Positions 16,803 through 25,100 of a stretch of 33,042 nt of DNA are shown here, piece by piece. Source of the DNA: Gammaproteobacteria bacterium (GTDB lineage: Bacteria > Pseudomonadota > Gammaproteobacteria > Arenicellales > Poriferihabitantaceae). The stretch covers positions 1 to 33,042 of the forward strand of contig WTGA01000165.1 of assembly GCA_011523765.1 (NCBI GenBank). Reading direction: 5' to 3'. The notes beneath the pieces are model-generated. The model was not told the origin of the DNA, did not search any database, and saw only the letters and a list, made by a program, of their open reading frames with translations. The first letter of the stretch is position 1; the number at the start of each line of letters is the position of its first letter. The position numbers and the translations under genes were made by a program.

Positions 16803-18092
16803 CTAGAGTTTTCCAATTCTGCAATAGAAGAATCCGTCGCCCGCATGCCCGTCACCAGGCAGCCTTTGTCGGCCATACCGGGTCCGGACCCCGAATCTGC
16901 CGGGCAGGGATTGCAGTTCACAACCGGTTCTTCCCTGAACGAAATCACCGATTACCCCGTCGTTTTCCTCCTTGAATATGGAACAGGTCACATACAGCAG
17001 GACCCCGCCTGATTTGAGCACCGACCATGCGACGTCCAGCATATCACATTGCAGGGCCGCAAACTTTTTGATGTCGCCGGGCAACCGACGGTATTTGATG
17101 TCCGGATGCCGCCGAATCACACCGCTTCCTGAACAGGGGGCATCCAGAAGGACCCGGTCGTACCCTTCCCCGTCCCACCAGGTCTTTTTTTTCAGGAAAT
17201 CTCCCGGAATGACCCGCGCCCTCAAGGACAATCGGTCCAGGTTCTGATGCAGCAGGTCGGTCCGGTGAGGCAGGTCCAGCGCATCCAGCCCGGCAATGTC
17301 CGCCCGGGACTCCAGGATCAGTCCGGTTTTGCCGCCAGGGGCGGCACAGGCATCCAGCACGCGGTGGCCCCGCTGCAACCGGAGACACGATGGAACCAGC
17401 TGGGCTGACTCGTCCTGGACTGAAACGTATCCCAGCCCGAATCCCGGGACCCGGTTCACGGGAAGAGGGGAATCCAGTGTGATCCCGGTTTCACTGTCCC
17501 GGGTCAGGGTGAAACCGATCGCACGGGTCTCGAGTAATCGGGCATAGTCGCCACGACTGATCTGCAGTCGGTTGACCCGCAATGTCAGCGGCGGTTTTTG
17601 ATTCGAAGCATCAATGATGGTTTGCGCATGGGCAGGCCAGTCGGCCCATATCCTGTCGTAAAGGAATTGCGGAAACGCATGCCGGGTGCTCTCGTTCTGA
17701 AGCCGGTCGAGAAGTTCGACCCGGTTCCGGATAAAGTTTCGCAACACCCCGTTCACCAATTTCTTTGCCCAGGCGTATTGACTGCCGTCCAGGGAACCGA
17801 CACTGTTGTTGACCACCGCATGATCCGGGACCCGCATATATTCGATTTGATAAATAGCGCATGCCAACACGAAGTGAACCAGTCGGTCCCGGCGTCTGAG
17901 CGGGCGGCTCACCAGGGCGGAAATGACCGCATCAATCCGCACATAAAAGCGGCATCCTCCGTAGGCAGTTTCTTGAATTTCCGGCAACCTCTCTCCGGAA
18001 TCTTTCGAAACTTCCTCCAGCACGGCATCGATGGACTGACCCTGGTCGATCACGCCCTGCAACACCCTGGCTGCCGCCATCACTGCCGTCAT
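16803..18092 (-). CDS. rsmB: 16S rRNA m5C967 methyltransferase RsmB
   Basis: RsmB methylates C967 of 16S rRNA with SAM. The 429-residue protein has the N-terminal NusB-like RNA-binding domain (about 1-135), and the methyltransferase domain with DACAAPGGKTG (247-257), LLDAPCSGSG (315-324, Cys320) and the catalytic YVTCSI (367-372, Cys370). Its start overlaps the fmt stop by 4 bp (ATGA), so it is translationally coupled to fmt; trkA follows after 20 bp. Another ATG at residue 5 is possible. Length matches E. coli (429). Confidence 0.97.
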   Translation of the reverse strand: MTAVMAAARVLQGVIDQGQSIDAVLEEVSKDSGERLPEIQETAYGGCRFYVRIDAVISALVSRPLRRRDRLVHFVLACAIYQIEYMRVPDHAVVNNSVGSLDGSQYAWAKKLVNGVLRNFIRNRVELLDRLQNESTRHAFPQFLYDRIWADWPAHAQTIIDASNQKPPLTLRVNRLQISRGDYARLLETRAIGFTLTRDSETGITLDSPLPVNRVPGFGLGYVSVQDESAQLVPSCLRLQRGHRVLDACAAPGGKTGLILESRADIAGLDALDLPHRTDLLHQNLDRLSLRARVIPGDFLKKKTWWDGEGYDRVLLDAPCSGSGVIRRHPDIKYRRLPGDIKKFAALQCDMLDVAWSVLKSGGVLLYVTCSIFKEENDGVIGDFVQGRTGCELQSLPGRFGVRTRYGRQRLPGDGHAGDGFFYCRIGKL

Positions 18093-19030
18093 GCCGGGGA
18101 CTCAAAAACCATGCCGGGCTGCAAAGGCATGCCATTCAGCAAATCCGCGGCAGCCAGGGGCCTGCCACCGGGCTTTTGCAATATTTCCAGATTCAAGGTG
18201 CCACCACCGGCCTGCACAAGTATCCCCTGTTTGTCCGCGCGAAGAATCCTGCCACACCGGGCCCGGCCGCCACGCGGCCCGCCACGCGCCTTGTGAATTC
18301 GCAGCGTCAGGCCGCAAATCCGGGCCGTGGCAACCGGCCAGGGATTGAACGCCCGGATTTTTCGCTCAAGATGCTGTGCATCCCGCCCCCAGTCCAGACC
18401 GGATTCGGCCTTGGTCAGCTTGGCGGCATACGTTGCCTGCAGGGGATCTTGCGGTTCCGGGACCAGCTGTTTTCGTTCAACGTCCTCCAGGGTATCCTCG
18501 ATGAGCCGGGCGCCCAGCCGGGCGAGTCTGTCCTGGAGCATCCCGCCGGTCTCCTCACTTCCAATCCGTATTTCCCGCTGTGCAAGCACCGGCCCGCTGT
18601 CCAGTTGCGGCTGAAGCTGCATCAGTGTTACTCCGGTCTTGGTGTCGCCATGCTCAATGGCGCGCTGCACCGGGGCCGCACCCCGCCACCTCGGCAATAA
18701 AGAGGCATGGATATTGAGGCATCCCAGCCGGGGGGTCTCCAGCACAGCTGCCGGCAATATCAGGCCATACGCAACGACCAGCACCAGGTCAGGGCGCAGT
18801 GCCCGCAACTGCTCCTGGGCTCCGGTGTCTTGCAGGGATTCCGGCTGAAACACCGGGAGGCCAAGCTGGCCTGCAAGGTTTTTGACCGGGCTGGTTACCG
18901 GTTTCTTCCCCCGCCCGGCGCGACGGTCCGGCTGTGTATACACGGCCACGATCTCCACGGATGCACGGTTTGACAGGGCCTGCAGACACGGCACAGAAAA
19001 CTCAGGGGTCCCCGCATAAACCACTCGCAT
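18089..19030 (-). CDS. fmt: Methionyl-tRNA formyltransferase Fmt
   Basis: Fmt formylates initiator Met-tRNA with 10-formyl-THF. The 313-residue protein has the catalytic set Asn106, His108 and Asp144 at the same numbers as in E. coli, within LNIHASLLPRWRGAAP (105-120) and LDSGPVL. The tRNA-discriminating loop is present as RRAGRGKKPVTSPVK (36-50). The C-terminal OB-like domain (about 205-313) holds AFNPWPVA. It follows def by 14 bp and overlaps rsmB by 4 bp. Pairing with peptide deformylase is the classic arrangement. Confidence 0.97.
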   Translation of the reverse strand: MRVVYAGTPEFSVPCLQALSNRASVEIVAVYTQPDRRAGRGKKPVTSPVKNLAGQLGLPVFQPESLQDTGAQEQLRALRPDLVLVVAYGLILPAAVLETPRLGCLNIHASLLPRWRGAAPVQRAIEHGDTKTGVTLMQLQPQLDSGPVLAQREIRIGSEETGGMLQDRLARLGARLIEDTLEDVERKQLVPEPQDPLQATYAAKLTKAESGLDWGRDAQHLERKIRAFNPWPVATARICGLTLRIHKARGGPRGGRARCGRILRADKQGILVQAGGGTLNLEILQKPGGRPLAAADLLNGMPLQPGMVFESPA

Positions 19031-19044
19031 GAAGATGGGCCCGG

Positions 19045-19560
19045 TCAGACGGCTTCTGATTCAGCCAGGCGCAACTCCTTTTTGAGTTTTTTGCGGACCC
19101 GGTTCTGTTTTAACCGGGAAAGGTAGTCGACAAAGACCTTCCCGTTCAGATGGTCCACTTCATGCTGGATACAGACCGAAAGGAGGGTATCGGCATCCAT
19201 TTCAAACGGATGGCCCGCAGGGTCACGGGCACTGATTCTCACTTTTTCAACGCGCTCCACGGTTGCAAAGATGCCCGGAACAGACAGGCAGCCTTCTTCC
19301 GTTTCAGTGGTTCCGCCGAGTGCCGTGATTTCCGGATTGACAAACACCTGGAGATGGTCCCGGGTCTCGGAAAGGTCCATGACGACAACCCGCTTGGGGA
19401 TGCCAATCTGTATCGCCGCCAGACCAATGCCCGGGGCATCGTACATGGTCTCGGCCATGTCAGCGACCAGGTCCTGAAGACCCCTGTCAAATGCTGTAAC
19501 CGGCTTTGAAATTTCTCTTAGCCTGGGATCCGGATACACCACGATTTCTCTGATAGCCAT
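19045..19560 (-). CDS. def: Peptide deformylase Def
   Basis: Def removes the formyl group from nascent proteins with an Fe2+/Zn2+ centre. I chose the ATG at MAIREIVVYPDPRLRE (171 residues); the long in-frame extension upstream is Arg/Pro/Ser-rich and is not part of the family. All three family motifs are visible: GIGLAAIQIG (44-53), EEGCLSVP (88-95, metal ligand Cys91) and QHEVDHLNG (132-140, ligands His133 and His137, catalytic Glu134). It is the first gene of the block leading to trkH and has a good promoter close upstream. There is no clear SD, and the leader would be only about 20 nt. Confidence 0.97.
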   Translation of the reverse strand: MAIREIVVYPDPRLREISKPVTAFDRGLQDLVADMAETMYDAPGIGLAAIQIGIPKRVVVMDLSETRDHLQVFVNPEITALGGTTETEEGCLSVPGIFATVERVEKVRISARDPAGHPFEMDADTLLSVCIQHEVDHLNGKVFVDYLSRLKQNRVRKKLKKELRLAESEAV

Positions 19561-19893
19561 TGAATTGTGCGATTCATGGGATAGTGGGATTGTATTCCCT
19601 GCGTATAAATTCGTCCAGAACCCCGCCGGCGAACTTTCCGCCGGTATGGAGCGCATTGACCGGGTTGCGTCCCTGGACATGGATGCGGGTCGGGGCGGAG
19701 ACGATGCCGAAAACGGACGAACTGCCGGGCTGGAAAAACCGGTCGTGGAATCCCCGCGAAAACCGCCCGCCTGCCGTCTGTCAACGACTGGTGAAAACCG
19801 CCTCAATGGGGGATGCGGCACGGCCGGGTCCTTCTCCCTTGAACGGGAAGCATTCAGGCTGTCCGGTTGTTTCCGAAACGGGTAAACCGTGCA
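19561..19893. other. 333-bp gene-free stretch between def and kdsB
   Basis: It contains the def promoter near one end. Just after the kdsB stop there is an imperfect inverted repeat (about 19863-19889, with GTTTCCGAAAC at its centre) that lacks a T-tract. The open frames on both strands are low-complexity and show no family motif, so I see no gene here. Confidence 0.5.
19589..19617 (-). promoter_or_regulatory. Candidate sigma-70 promoter of the def-fmt-rsmB-trk operon
   Basis: On the minus strand TGGACG (19612-19617, four of six) and TACAAT (19589-19594, five of six) are separated by exactly 17 bp. Transcription would begin around 19582, about 20 nt before the def ATG. This is among the best promoter matches in the window and fits def being the first gene of the block. 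Confidence 0.6.
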
Positions 19894-20667
19894 TTACAAC
19901 GACCCGTATTTTTTTCTGGCCGCCGTCAAATCCTCCGGGGTGTCAATCCCCGGGTCCGGAATCACCACCGCTTCCAGGCAGAGAATTTTGTGGCCGTGCC
20001 ACAACACCCGCAGCTGCTCGAGCTTTTCCAGTTCTTCCAGGACAGGCCGCTTCATCCGGGCATATTTTCTCAGGAATCCGGCCCGGTACGCGTAAATGCC
20101 GAGATGGCGAGATACATGGCTGCCGGCATTTTCCGCAGGGCAGGAAGAACCGGAATCCCTCACCCAGGGAATGGGGGCCCGGCTGAAATACATCGCATGA
20201 CCCGATTGGTCGCAAACCACTTTCACGACGGCCGGGTCGGCAAGCTGGGCTTCATGGTCCAGGGGCGCACTGGCCGTTGCCATGGCCGCCACTTCATCGT
20301 TCACCAGCCCCTCCACCAGCTGGTTGATCAACCGTGCCGACATATCGGGTTCATCTCCTTGCACATTCACAATGATTTCCCCGTCTTCAATTCCAAGCAG
20401 GGAAGAGGCCTCGGCAATCCGGTCGCTGCCCGATGGATGGTCGGGAGCGGTCAAAACCGCTTCGCCGCCGAAAGATTCCACCGCATCCGTGATGCGCCGG
20501 CTGTCGGTGGCCACGACCACGGACCGTGCCGCGCTTTCCTTGCAGCGCTCAACCACATGCTGGATCATGGGCTTGCCGCCAATGTCCAACAAGGGCTTCC
20601 CGGGCAACCTGCTGGCCTGGTAGCGCGCCGGAACAATAATATGAAACCCGGGGTCTTTCACGGTCAT
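19894..20667 (-). CDS. kdsB: CMP-KDO synthetase KdsB
   Basis: KdsB activates KDO with CTP for addition to lipid A. The ATG at MTVKDPGFHIIVPARYQASR overlaps the lpxK stop by 4 bp (ATGA) and gives 257 residues, close to the E. coli length; a start 8 codons upstream is less likely. The nucleotide-binding PARYQASRLPGKPL (13-26), DHPSGSDRIAE (76-86) and the metal-binding NVQGDEP (101-107) are all present, as is RHLGIYAYR in the second half. It ends the msbA-lpxK-kdsB operon. The small Trm112/YcaR-type gene often found between lpxK and kdsB is absent. Confidence 0.97.
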   Translation of the reverse strand: MTVKDPGFHIIVPARYQASRLPGKPLLDIGGKPMIQHVVERCKESAARSVVVATDSRRITDAVESFGGEAVLTAPDHPSGSDRIAEASSLLGIEDGEIIVNVQGDEPDMSARLINQLVEGLVNDEVAAMATASAPLDHEAQLADPAVVKVVCDQSGHAMYFSRAPIPWVRDSGSSCPAENAGSHVSRHLGIYAYRAGFLRKYARMKRPVLEELEKLEQLRVLWHGHKILCLEAVVIPDPGIDTPEDLTAARKKYGSL

Positions 20668-21695
20668 CCGCTGGAGGCCAGCCGCTCGCAAACGGTTTCA
20701 AAAATTTCCGGGTCGGCGTGCAGATAGGCCGGAACCGCCCACATTTTTTCCTTGTTTTTCATCTCCCGGCATTTTACCGCATCCTTCTCGGTCATCAGGA
20801 TCTCCTGCACGGGGTCAAAACAAAAATCTTCGGGAGAGTATTGATGATGATCCGGAAACGCATGATTCACCACCGTCAGCCCCGCTCCCTGCAATGCCCG
20901 GAAAAACCGTCGCGGGTTTCCCACTCCGGCCACCGCATGCACCGGTGCGCCCTGGAATGCCGGAAGTCCGTGCACCCGCCCGGTCGCGAGGTTTTTGGCA
21001 TCGCGGACTTCGACATGCATGGCCAGCGCCTCTTTCCCCTTCAGGCGGGTACGGTCCGGGTTTCCATTGACAACCAGGACATGCGCCCGGTCCAGGGATG
21101 AAACCGGCTCACGCAGGGGGCCTGCAGGCAGGCACCAGTGATTGGCGGTGCCGAATTCCCCATCGATGACCACGACATCCAGGTCACGCCTGAGGGCGAA
21201 GTGCTGGAATCCATCGTCGCTGACCAGTACATCGCAACCGAAGGCTTCAATCAGATGGCTGCCACTTTGGACCCGGTCAGGGCCAACCACAACCGGGACT
21301 TCACATCGTTCAAAAATCAACTGCGGTTCATCCCCGACGATGTCAGCGGTCGTGCTTTTTCCGACCTGCCTGGGCCAGGAATCCGACTGCCCGCCGTATC
21401 CGCGGGAAAGCACTCCGGGGGAATACCCCTGTTCCTTGAGGAACTGCACCATGGCAATGACCAATGGCGTTTTTCCACTGCCGCCCACGCTGATTCCACC
21501 GATTACAATGACCGGAACGGGCAGTTTCGATGACCGGAACAGCCCGGTCCGGTAGCCGGCATGTCGCAGCACCACCACCAGCCGGTACAGCACGGAAAGA
21601 GGATACAGCAGGACGCTGGCAAGGTTGGGTTCGCGCCAGCCCTGCTGAATGTTATCCAGCACCCTGTCCAGAATCCGCGACACTGTGCTGCGCAT
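20664..21695 (-). CDS. lpxK: Tetraacyldisaccharide 4'-kinase LpxK
   Basis: LpxK phosphorylates the lipid A disaccharide at the 4' position on the inner membrane. From the chosen ATG (MRSTVSRILDRVLDNIQQGW) it has 343 residues, with the hydrophobic membrane-associating segment LASVLLYPLSVLYRLVVVL (25-43), the P-loop GGISVGGSGKTP (66-77) and DDGFQHFALRRDLDVVVID. It overlaps the end of msbA by 44 bp. A GTG 11 codons in would reduce the overlap and also match the family start, so the exact start is uncertain. An upstream ATG at 21800 lies deep within msbA and is unlikely. Confidence 0.94.
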   Translation of the reverse strand: MRSTVSRILDRVLDNIQQGWREPNLASVLLYPLSVLYRLVVVLRHAGYRTGLFRSSKLPVPVIVIGGISVGGSGKTPLVIAMVQFLKEQGYSPGVLSRGYGGQSDSWPRQVGKSTTADIVGDEPQLIFERCEVPVVVGPDRVQSGSHLIEAFGCDVLVSDDGFQHFALRRDLDVVVIDGEFGTANHWCLPAGPLREPVSSLDRAHVLVVNGNPDRTRLKGKEALAMHVEVRDAKNLATGRVHGLPAFQGAPVHAVAGVGNPRRFFRALQGAGLTVVNHAFPDHHQYSPEDFCFDPVQEILMTEKDAVKCREMKNKEKMWAVPAYLHADPEIFETVCERLASSG

Positions 21696-23415
21696 TGTAC
21701 AGGTGGAAGTAGGCACCCTGCGCCTCAAGCAATGCCCGGTGGGTACCACGTTCCACAATTTTCCCCTTTTCCAGGACCAGTATGAGGTCGGCATTTTCAA
21801 TGGTGCTCAACCTGTGGGCGATGATCAGCGTGGTCCTGTTTTCGATGAGCCGGTCAATGGCTTTTTGGATTTTCTTTTCCGAACCCGAATCCAGGGATGA
21901 AGTGGCTTCATCCAGGATCAGGACCGGCGCATCCTTGTACAGGGCCCGGGCAATGGCGATTCTCTGGCGCTGGCCCCCGGACAACCGGATACCGGACTCC
22001 CCAACACCGGTGTCCAGGCCCTTGGCGAATATCTCCAGAAACTCGGCGCAATAGGCCGCTTCGACTGCAGCCATCAGCCGGGCCTCATCAGCCTCGCCTT
22101 TTCGGCCATAGGCAATGTTGTTCCGAATGCTGTCATCAAACAGCATCACTTCCTGGCTGACAATGGCCGTGCTGTCCCGGAATGACCCCAGTGTGGTTTG
22201 CTCAACGGGAATCCCGTCAATGAAAACCTGACCGGAAGTGGGATGGTAGAAACGCATCAGGATGGCGGCAATGGTGCTCTTGCCACTGCCCGAGTGGCCG
22301 ACCAGGGCCACCGTTTTTCCAGCAGGAATCTCGAAGCTGATATCCTGCAGGACCCGGCTGGCGGCATCCGTATAAGAGAACGAGACATTTTCGAATGAAA
22401 CATGTCCGGTGACGTTGCCAAGCCGGTGTGTGCCCTCGTCTTTCTCCGCCGGCAAATCGATCGTTCCGAACACGGACTCGGCGCCGGCCATGCCCGTCTG
22501 TATCACCTCATTGATCTTCGAGAGATTTTTCACCGGCCGCACAACCATTGTCATGGACACCAGGTAGGCCGTGAAAACCCCGGGTTTGATTTCCAGAATC
22601 AACGCAAGCCAGATGACGACGGCCATCCCGGTGCCCAGCACAAACACCAGCAAAGGCACGCTTGCACACAGAATCGCCACCTTTTTCATGGACTGCTGCC
22701 GGTTTGAATTGTTTGCCGAAAAGAATACCGATTTCTCGTGTTCATAGGCGCCGAATATCTTCACCAGCTGATGACACTGGAATGTCTGCTTGGCAATGTG
22801 GGTGATATCCCCCACGCTTTCCTGGATTCTTGAACTGATACTTCGAAAACGCCCGCTTGAAAACTTGAAAATGACATACGCCAGCGGGAATATCAAAAGA
22901 AAGATCAGGGACAGCTTCCAGCTGAGGTAAAACATCAGCGAAAGCAGGAATATCGTTTTCAACAGGTCCCGGAACAGGGTTCTGAACGCCCCGCTGCTTG
23001 CGCGCGCGACCTGTTCCACGTCATAGGTCAGACGGGAGACCAGACCCCCGATGGAACGGGCATCGTAATAGGCTGCCGGGACATACAGCAGCCGCTCAAA
23101 CATTTTCTGGCGCAAATCCTGTACGACCCTGCGCGAAACCCAGTTAATGCAGTAGCCATCGATAAAGGCACCGATGGCCCGGACCAGGGTGATCAGGACC
23201 AGAACAACCGGTATCCAGACAATGTAATCGGCATCGCGTTCAACGAATCCCTTGTCCATGAGTGGCTGCAGGATCCATGCCGCCCCGGTATCACCCGCCG
23301 CGACCATCAGCATTCCTGCTACCCCGGCAAAAAACACCCATTTATACGGCAATACATGGTGAAGCAACCGGACATACAAATTGGTCGTACCGGCTGGGCT
23401 GGCAGGTTTACTCAC
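21652..23415 (-). CDS. msbA: Lipid A export ATP-binding/permease protein MsbA
   Basis: MsbA flips core-lipid A across the inner membrane. The 587-residue half-transporter has an N-terminal six-helix domain (about 20-315), then the ATPase: Walker A GHSGSGKST (373-381), signature LSGGQRQR (478-485), Walker B VLILDEATSSLD (498-509) and the H-loop IIAHRLST. The start is GTG (23413-23415); no ATG lies in frame nearby, and a tiny upstream frame (MMTASIP) ends across this GTG, which might couple initiation. lpxK and kdsB follow with overlaps, the usual gammaproteobacterial order. An efflux ABC exporter is the main alternative, but the context favours MsbA. Confidence 0.94.
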   Translation of the reverse strand: MSKPASPAGTTNLYVRLLHHVLPYKWVFFAGVAGMLMVAAGDTGAAWILQPLMDKGFVERDADYIVWIPVVLVLITLVRAIGAFIDGYCINWVSRRVVQDLRQKMFERLLYVPAAYYDARSIGGLVSRLTYDVEQVARASSGAFRTLFRDLLKTIFLLSLMFYLSWKLSLIFLLIFPLAYVIFKFSSGRFRSISSRIQESVGDITHIAKQTFQCHQLVKIFGAYEHEKSVFFSANNSNRQQSMKKVAILCASVPLLVFVLGTGMAVVIWLALILEIKPGVFTAYLVSMTMVVRPVKNLSKINEVIQTGMAGAESVFGTIDLPAEKDEGTHRLGNVTGHVSFENVSFSYTDAASRVLQDISFEIPAGKTVALVGHSGSGKSTIAAILMRFYHPTSGQVFIDGIPVEQTTLGSFRDSTAIVSQEVMLFDDSIRNNIAYGRKGEADEARLMAAVEAAYCAEFLEIFAKGLDTGVGESGIRLSGGQRQRIAIARALYKDAPVLILDEATSSLDSGSEKKIQKAIDRLIENRTTLIIAHRLSTIENADLILVLEKGKIVERGTHRALLEAQGAYFHLYNAQHSVADSGQGAG

Positions 23416-23444
23416 GGGATGGAGGCAGTCATCATGATTCCGCT

Positions 23445-23450
23445 ATTTTA
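23445..23450 (-). promoter_or_regulatory. Possible -10 element of the msbA promoter
   Basis: TAAAAT on the minus strand (five of six consensus bases), about 30 bp before the msbA GTG, in a short AT-rich island of an otherwise GC-rich stretch. The -35 region is poor, so this is weak support. Confidence 0.3.
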
Positions 23451-23788
23451 ACCCGGACTGCATACCGGAAAGCATGCCATCAGCCCAATGGTGCCCCCGC
23501 GGACACCGTCCGGGGCCAATTTTGGCGCCATTCAGTGGACCCGGTACGCCATGACCGCTTTGCACCGGCGACAACCGGTGATTCCCGGGCGGGCTCCCGG
23601 CGGGCCGCAACAATCGTTTGAAACCGGTATTTTTCATCCGCTCCGCTTCATCCTGCAGTGTCATGGCCCCGGCCAGGACCCCGGTACGGACACCGCAGGA
23701 GCCGACTTTCCCGGATGGCTGGACCGGGCCGGTTCCCATGCGTGTGCGGACAGGGGGTTTCCCGCAGTGCGGTGTGGTCCCGGAGGTT

Positions 23789-23811
23789 TTCCCCGCATTC
23801 AATGCGGGGAA
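23789..23811. promoter_or_regulatory. Perfect 10-bp hairpin in gene-free region
   Basis: TTCCCCGCAT (23789-23798) is exactly complementary to ATGCGGGGAA (23802-23811) around a TCA loop. It is not followed by a T-run on either strand, so a standard Rho-independent terminator is unlikely. It may be an operator, a transcript-end stabiliser or part of an unannotated RNA. Confidence 0.4.
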
Positions 23812-24021
23812 TTCAGGGAGTCCGAGCGTCTGTCCCGGCACTCTGCCGGCGAACAGCCTGCAACCCCTCCGAAACCGGGCCCGCCCGGCCCCGCATCAAC
23901 GGCAACGGCCGCCGCTTGCCCGAAGCGTGGAATCCCGGCGACGGCCTGTACCGGGAACCCCCATACCGCCGGCGGTCACGGACGTCGCCGGGTCACAGGG
24001 GACCTTTGATTCCAGGGTGGG

Positions 24022-25056
24022 CTACTTGAGCAAATTCGTCCAGATGCGGTCGTACAGCTTGACCACCTTGTCATTGCAAGGGGGCACGAAATCAGGGGTC
24101 GGTGCGGATGCCGGCAGATTGGTTTCGTGGGCGGTCTTCAGATCATCATCAAGAAACGGCTCGGTGCCGGAAACACCCGCGGTATAGCGTGCAAAATTGG
24201 TCAGCATGGCAGCGTTTTCAGGGTCCAGCATGAAATTCATGAATTTCTTCGCATTCTCCAGGTTGGGCCCGCCCTTGAGTGCGACAATGTTATCCATCCA
24301 GCCGGTAAATCCCTCTTTCGGGTAAGCGTATTTCAAGCTCGCTTTTTCCGCCCGGGCCCGCATGCCAAATCCATTCCAGATTTGTCCTGCTGCCGCATCC
24401 CCGGAAACCAGGACTTCCTTGGCACCATCCGAATTGAAACTCAGCCAGTGCTGTTTGGCATTGGTCAACAGGTCGTTCAGTTTTTTCAGGTCTTCCGGGT
24501 TCTCATTGCAACGGTCCAGTCCAAGATAACGCAATCCTGCGTTCAGGACGTCATTCACGTCTTTCAGCATGTTGATTTTGCCCTGGAGTTCAGCCGGGGG
24601 ATTGAAAATGATCTCCAGCGTATCAATCTCCCCGCCATAGACTTCGGTATCCACCATAAAACCGGTGGTTCCCCACTGATAAGGCACCGAATACAGTCTG
24701 CCCGGGTCGAAGTACACATCCACCCAGTCAGGGTCCATGTTCCCGAAGTTTTCAAATTCTGAAGCGTTTACCTGTTCCAGCATGCCTTCTTCAATCAAGA
24801 TCTGCACCATATAGTCGCCGGGGACCGCCACATCGTAGCCCGTCACCCCGGATTTCAGCTTTGCCAGCAGCGATTCATTGGAATCATAGGTATCCATCGT
24901 GACTTCGACATCATGCTCTGCGGAAAATTTGTCGATCAATTCCTGGGGAAGATAATCAAACCAGTTGTATATATTCAGCTTCCCCTCGGCACTTGCCGGG
25001 CTGGTCAGAAAAACCAGACCCAGCAAAAACGCAGAAATGGTTAACGTCTTTTTCAT
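24022..25056 (-). CDS. Periplasmic solute-binding protein of a polyamine-type ABC importer (PotF/PotD-like)
   Basis: The 344-residue protein has a signal peptide (MKKTLTISAFLLGLVFL..., cleavage after ASA at 23) and the PotF/PotD fold opening KLNIYNWFDYLPQELIDKF. Compared by eye with E. coli PotF, Trp32 and Asp34 keep the first ligand-binding element. Asp169 stands for Glu185, Trp227 for Trp244, and Trp253 and Asp255 for Phe276 and Asp278, but Asp247 has become Phe230. Losing an anion and gaining an aromatic suggests a ligand with one cationic head, such as a quaternary amine; this is inference. It has the best ribosome site of the operon and is the last gene after the ATPase and two permeases. 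Confidence 0.92.
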   Translation of the reverse strand: MKKTLTISAFLLGLVFLTSPASAEGKLNIYNWFDYLPQELIDKFSAEHDVEVTMDTYDSNESLLAKLKSGVTGYDVAVPGDYMVQILIEEGMLEQVNASEFENFGNMDPDWVDVYFDPGRLYSVPYQWGTTGFMVDTEVYGGEIDTLEIIFNPPAELQGKINMLKDVNDVLNAGLRYLGLDRCNENPEDLKKLNDLLTNAKQHWLSFNSDGAKEVLVSGDAAAGQIWNGFGMRARAEKASLKYAYPKEGFTGWMDNIVALKGGPNLENAKKFMNFMLDPENAAMLTNFARYTAGVSGTEPFLDDDLKTAHETNLPASAPTPDFVPPCNDKVVKLYDRIWTNLLK

Positions 25057-25062
25057 ACTCTT

Positions 25063-25068
25063 CTCCTC
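25063..25068 (-). promoter_or_regulatory. Strong ribosome-binding site of the solute-binding protein gene
   Basis: GAGGAG on the minus strand, 6 nt before the ATG. The three upstream genes of the operon have weak sites, so this one fits the usual need for excess binding protein over membrane complex. Confidence 0.7.
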
Positions 25069-25100
25069 ACATTGGATGTTATTGACGGAATATCAGAATG

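Larger units (their letters stand above)
23416..24021. other. 606-bp gene-free stretch between the solute-binding protein gene and msbA
   Basis: Several open frames cross it on both strands, but all are Pro/Gly/Arg-rich with no recognisable motif or sensible ribosome site, so I call no gene. It contains a perfect hairpin at 23789-23811 and many GC-rich self-complementary words. The msbA promoter should be near its left end and the terminator of the ABC-transporter operon near its right end; no T-tract terminator is visible. Confidence 0.5.

Noticed and set aside
23789-23811. Rho-independent terminator
   Set aside because: Perfect stem, but neither strand has a T-run after it.
23443-23841. 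Minus-strand frame of 132 codons upstream of msbA
   Set aside because: No recognisable domain, unusual Gly/Pro composition, and its end overlaps the msbA promoter region.
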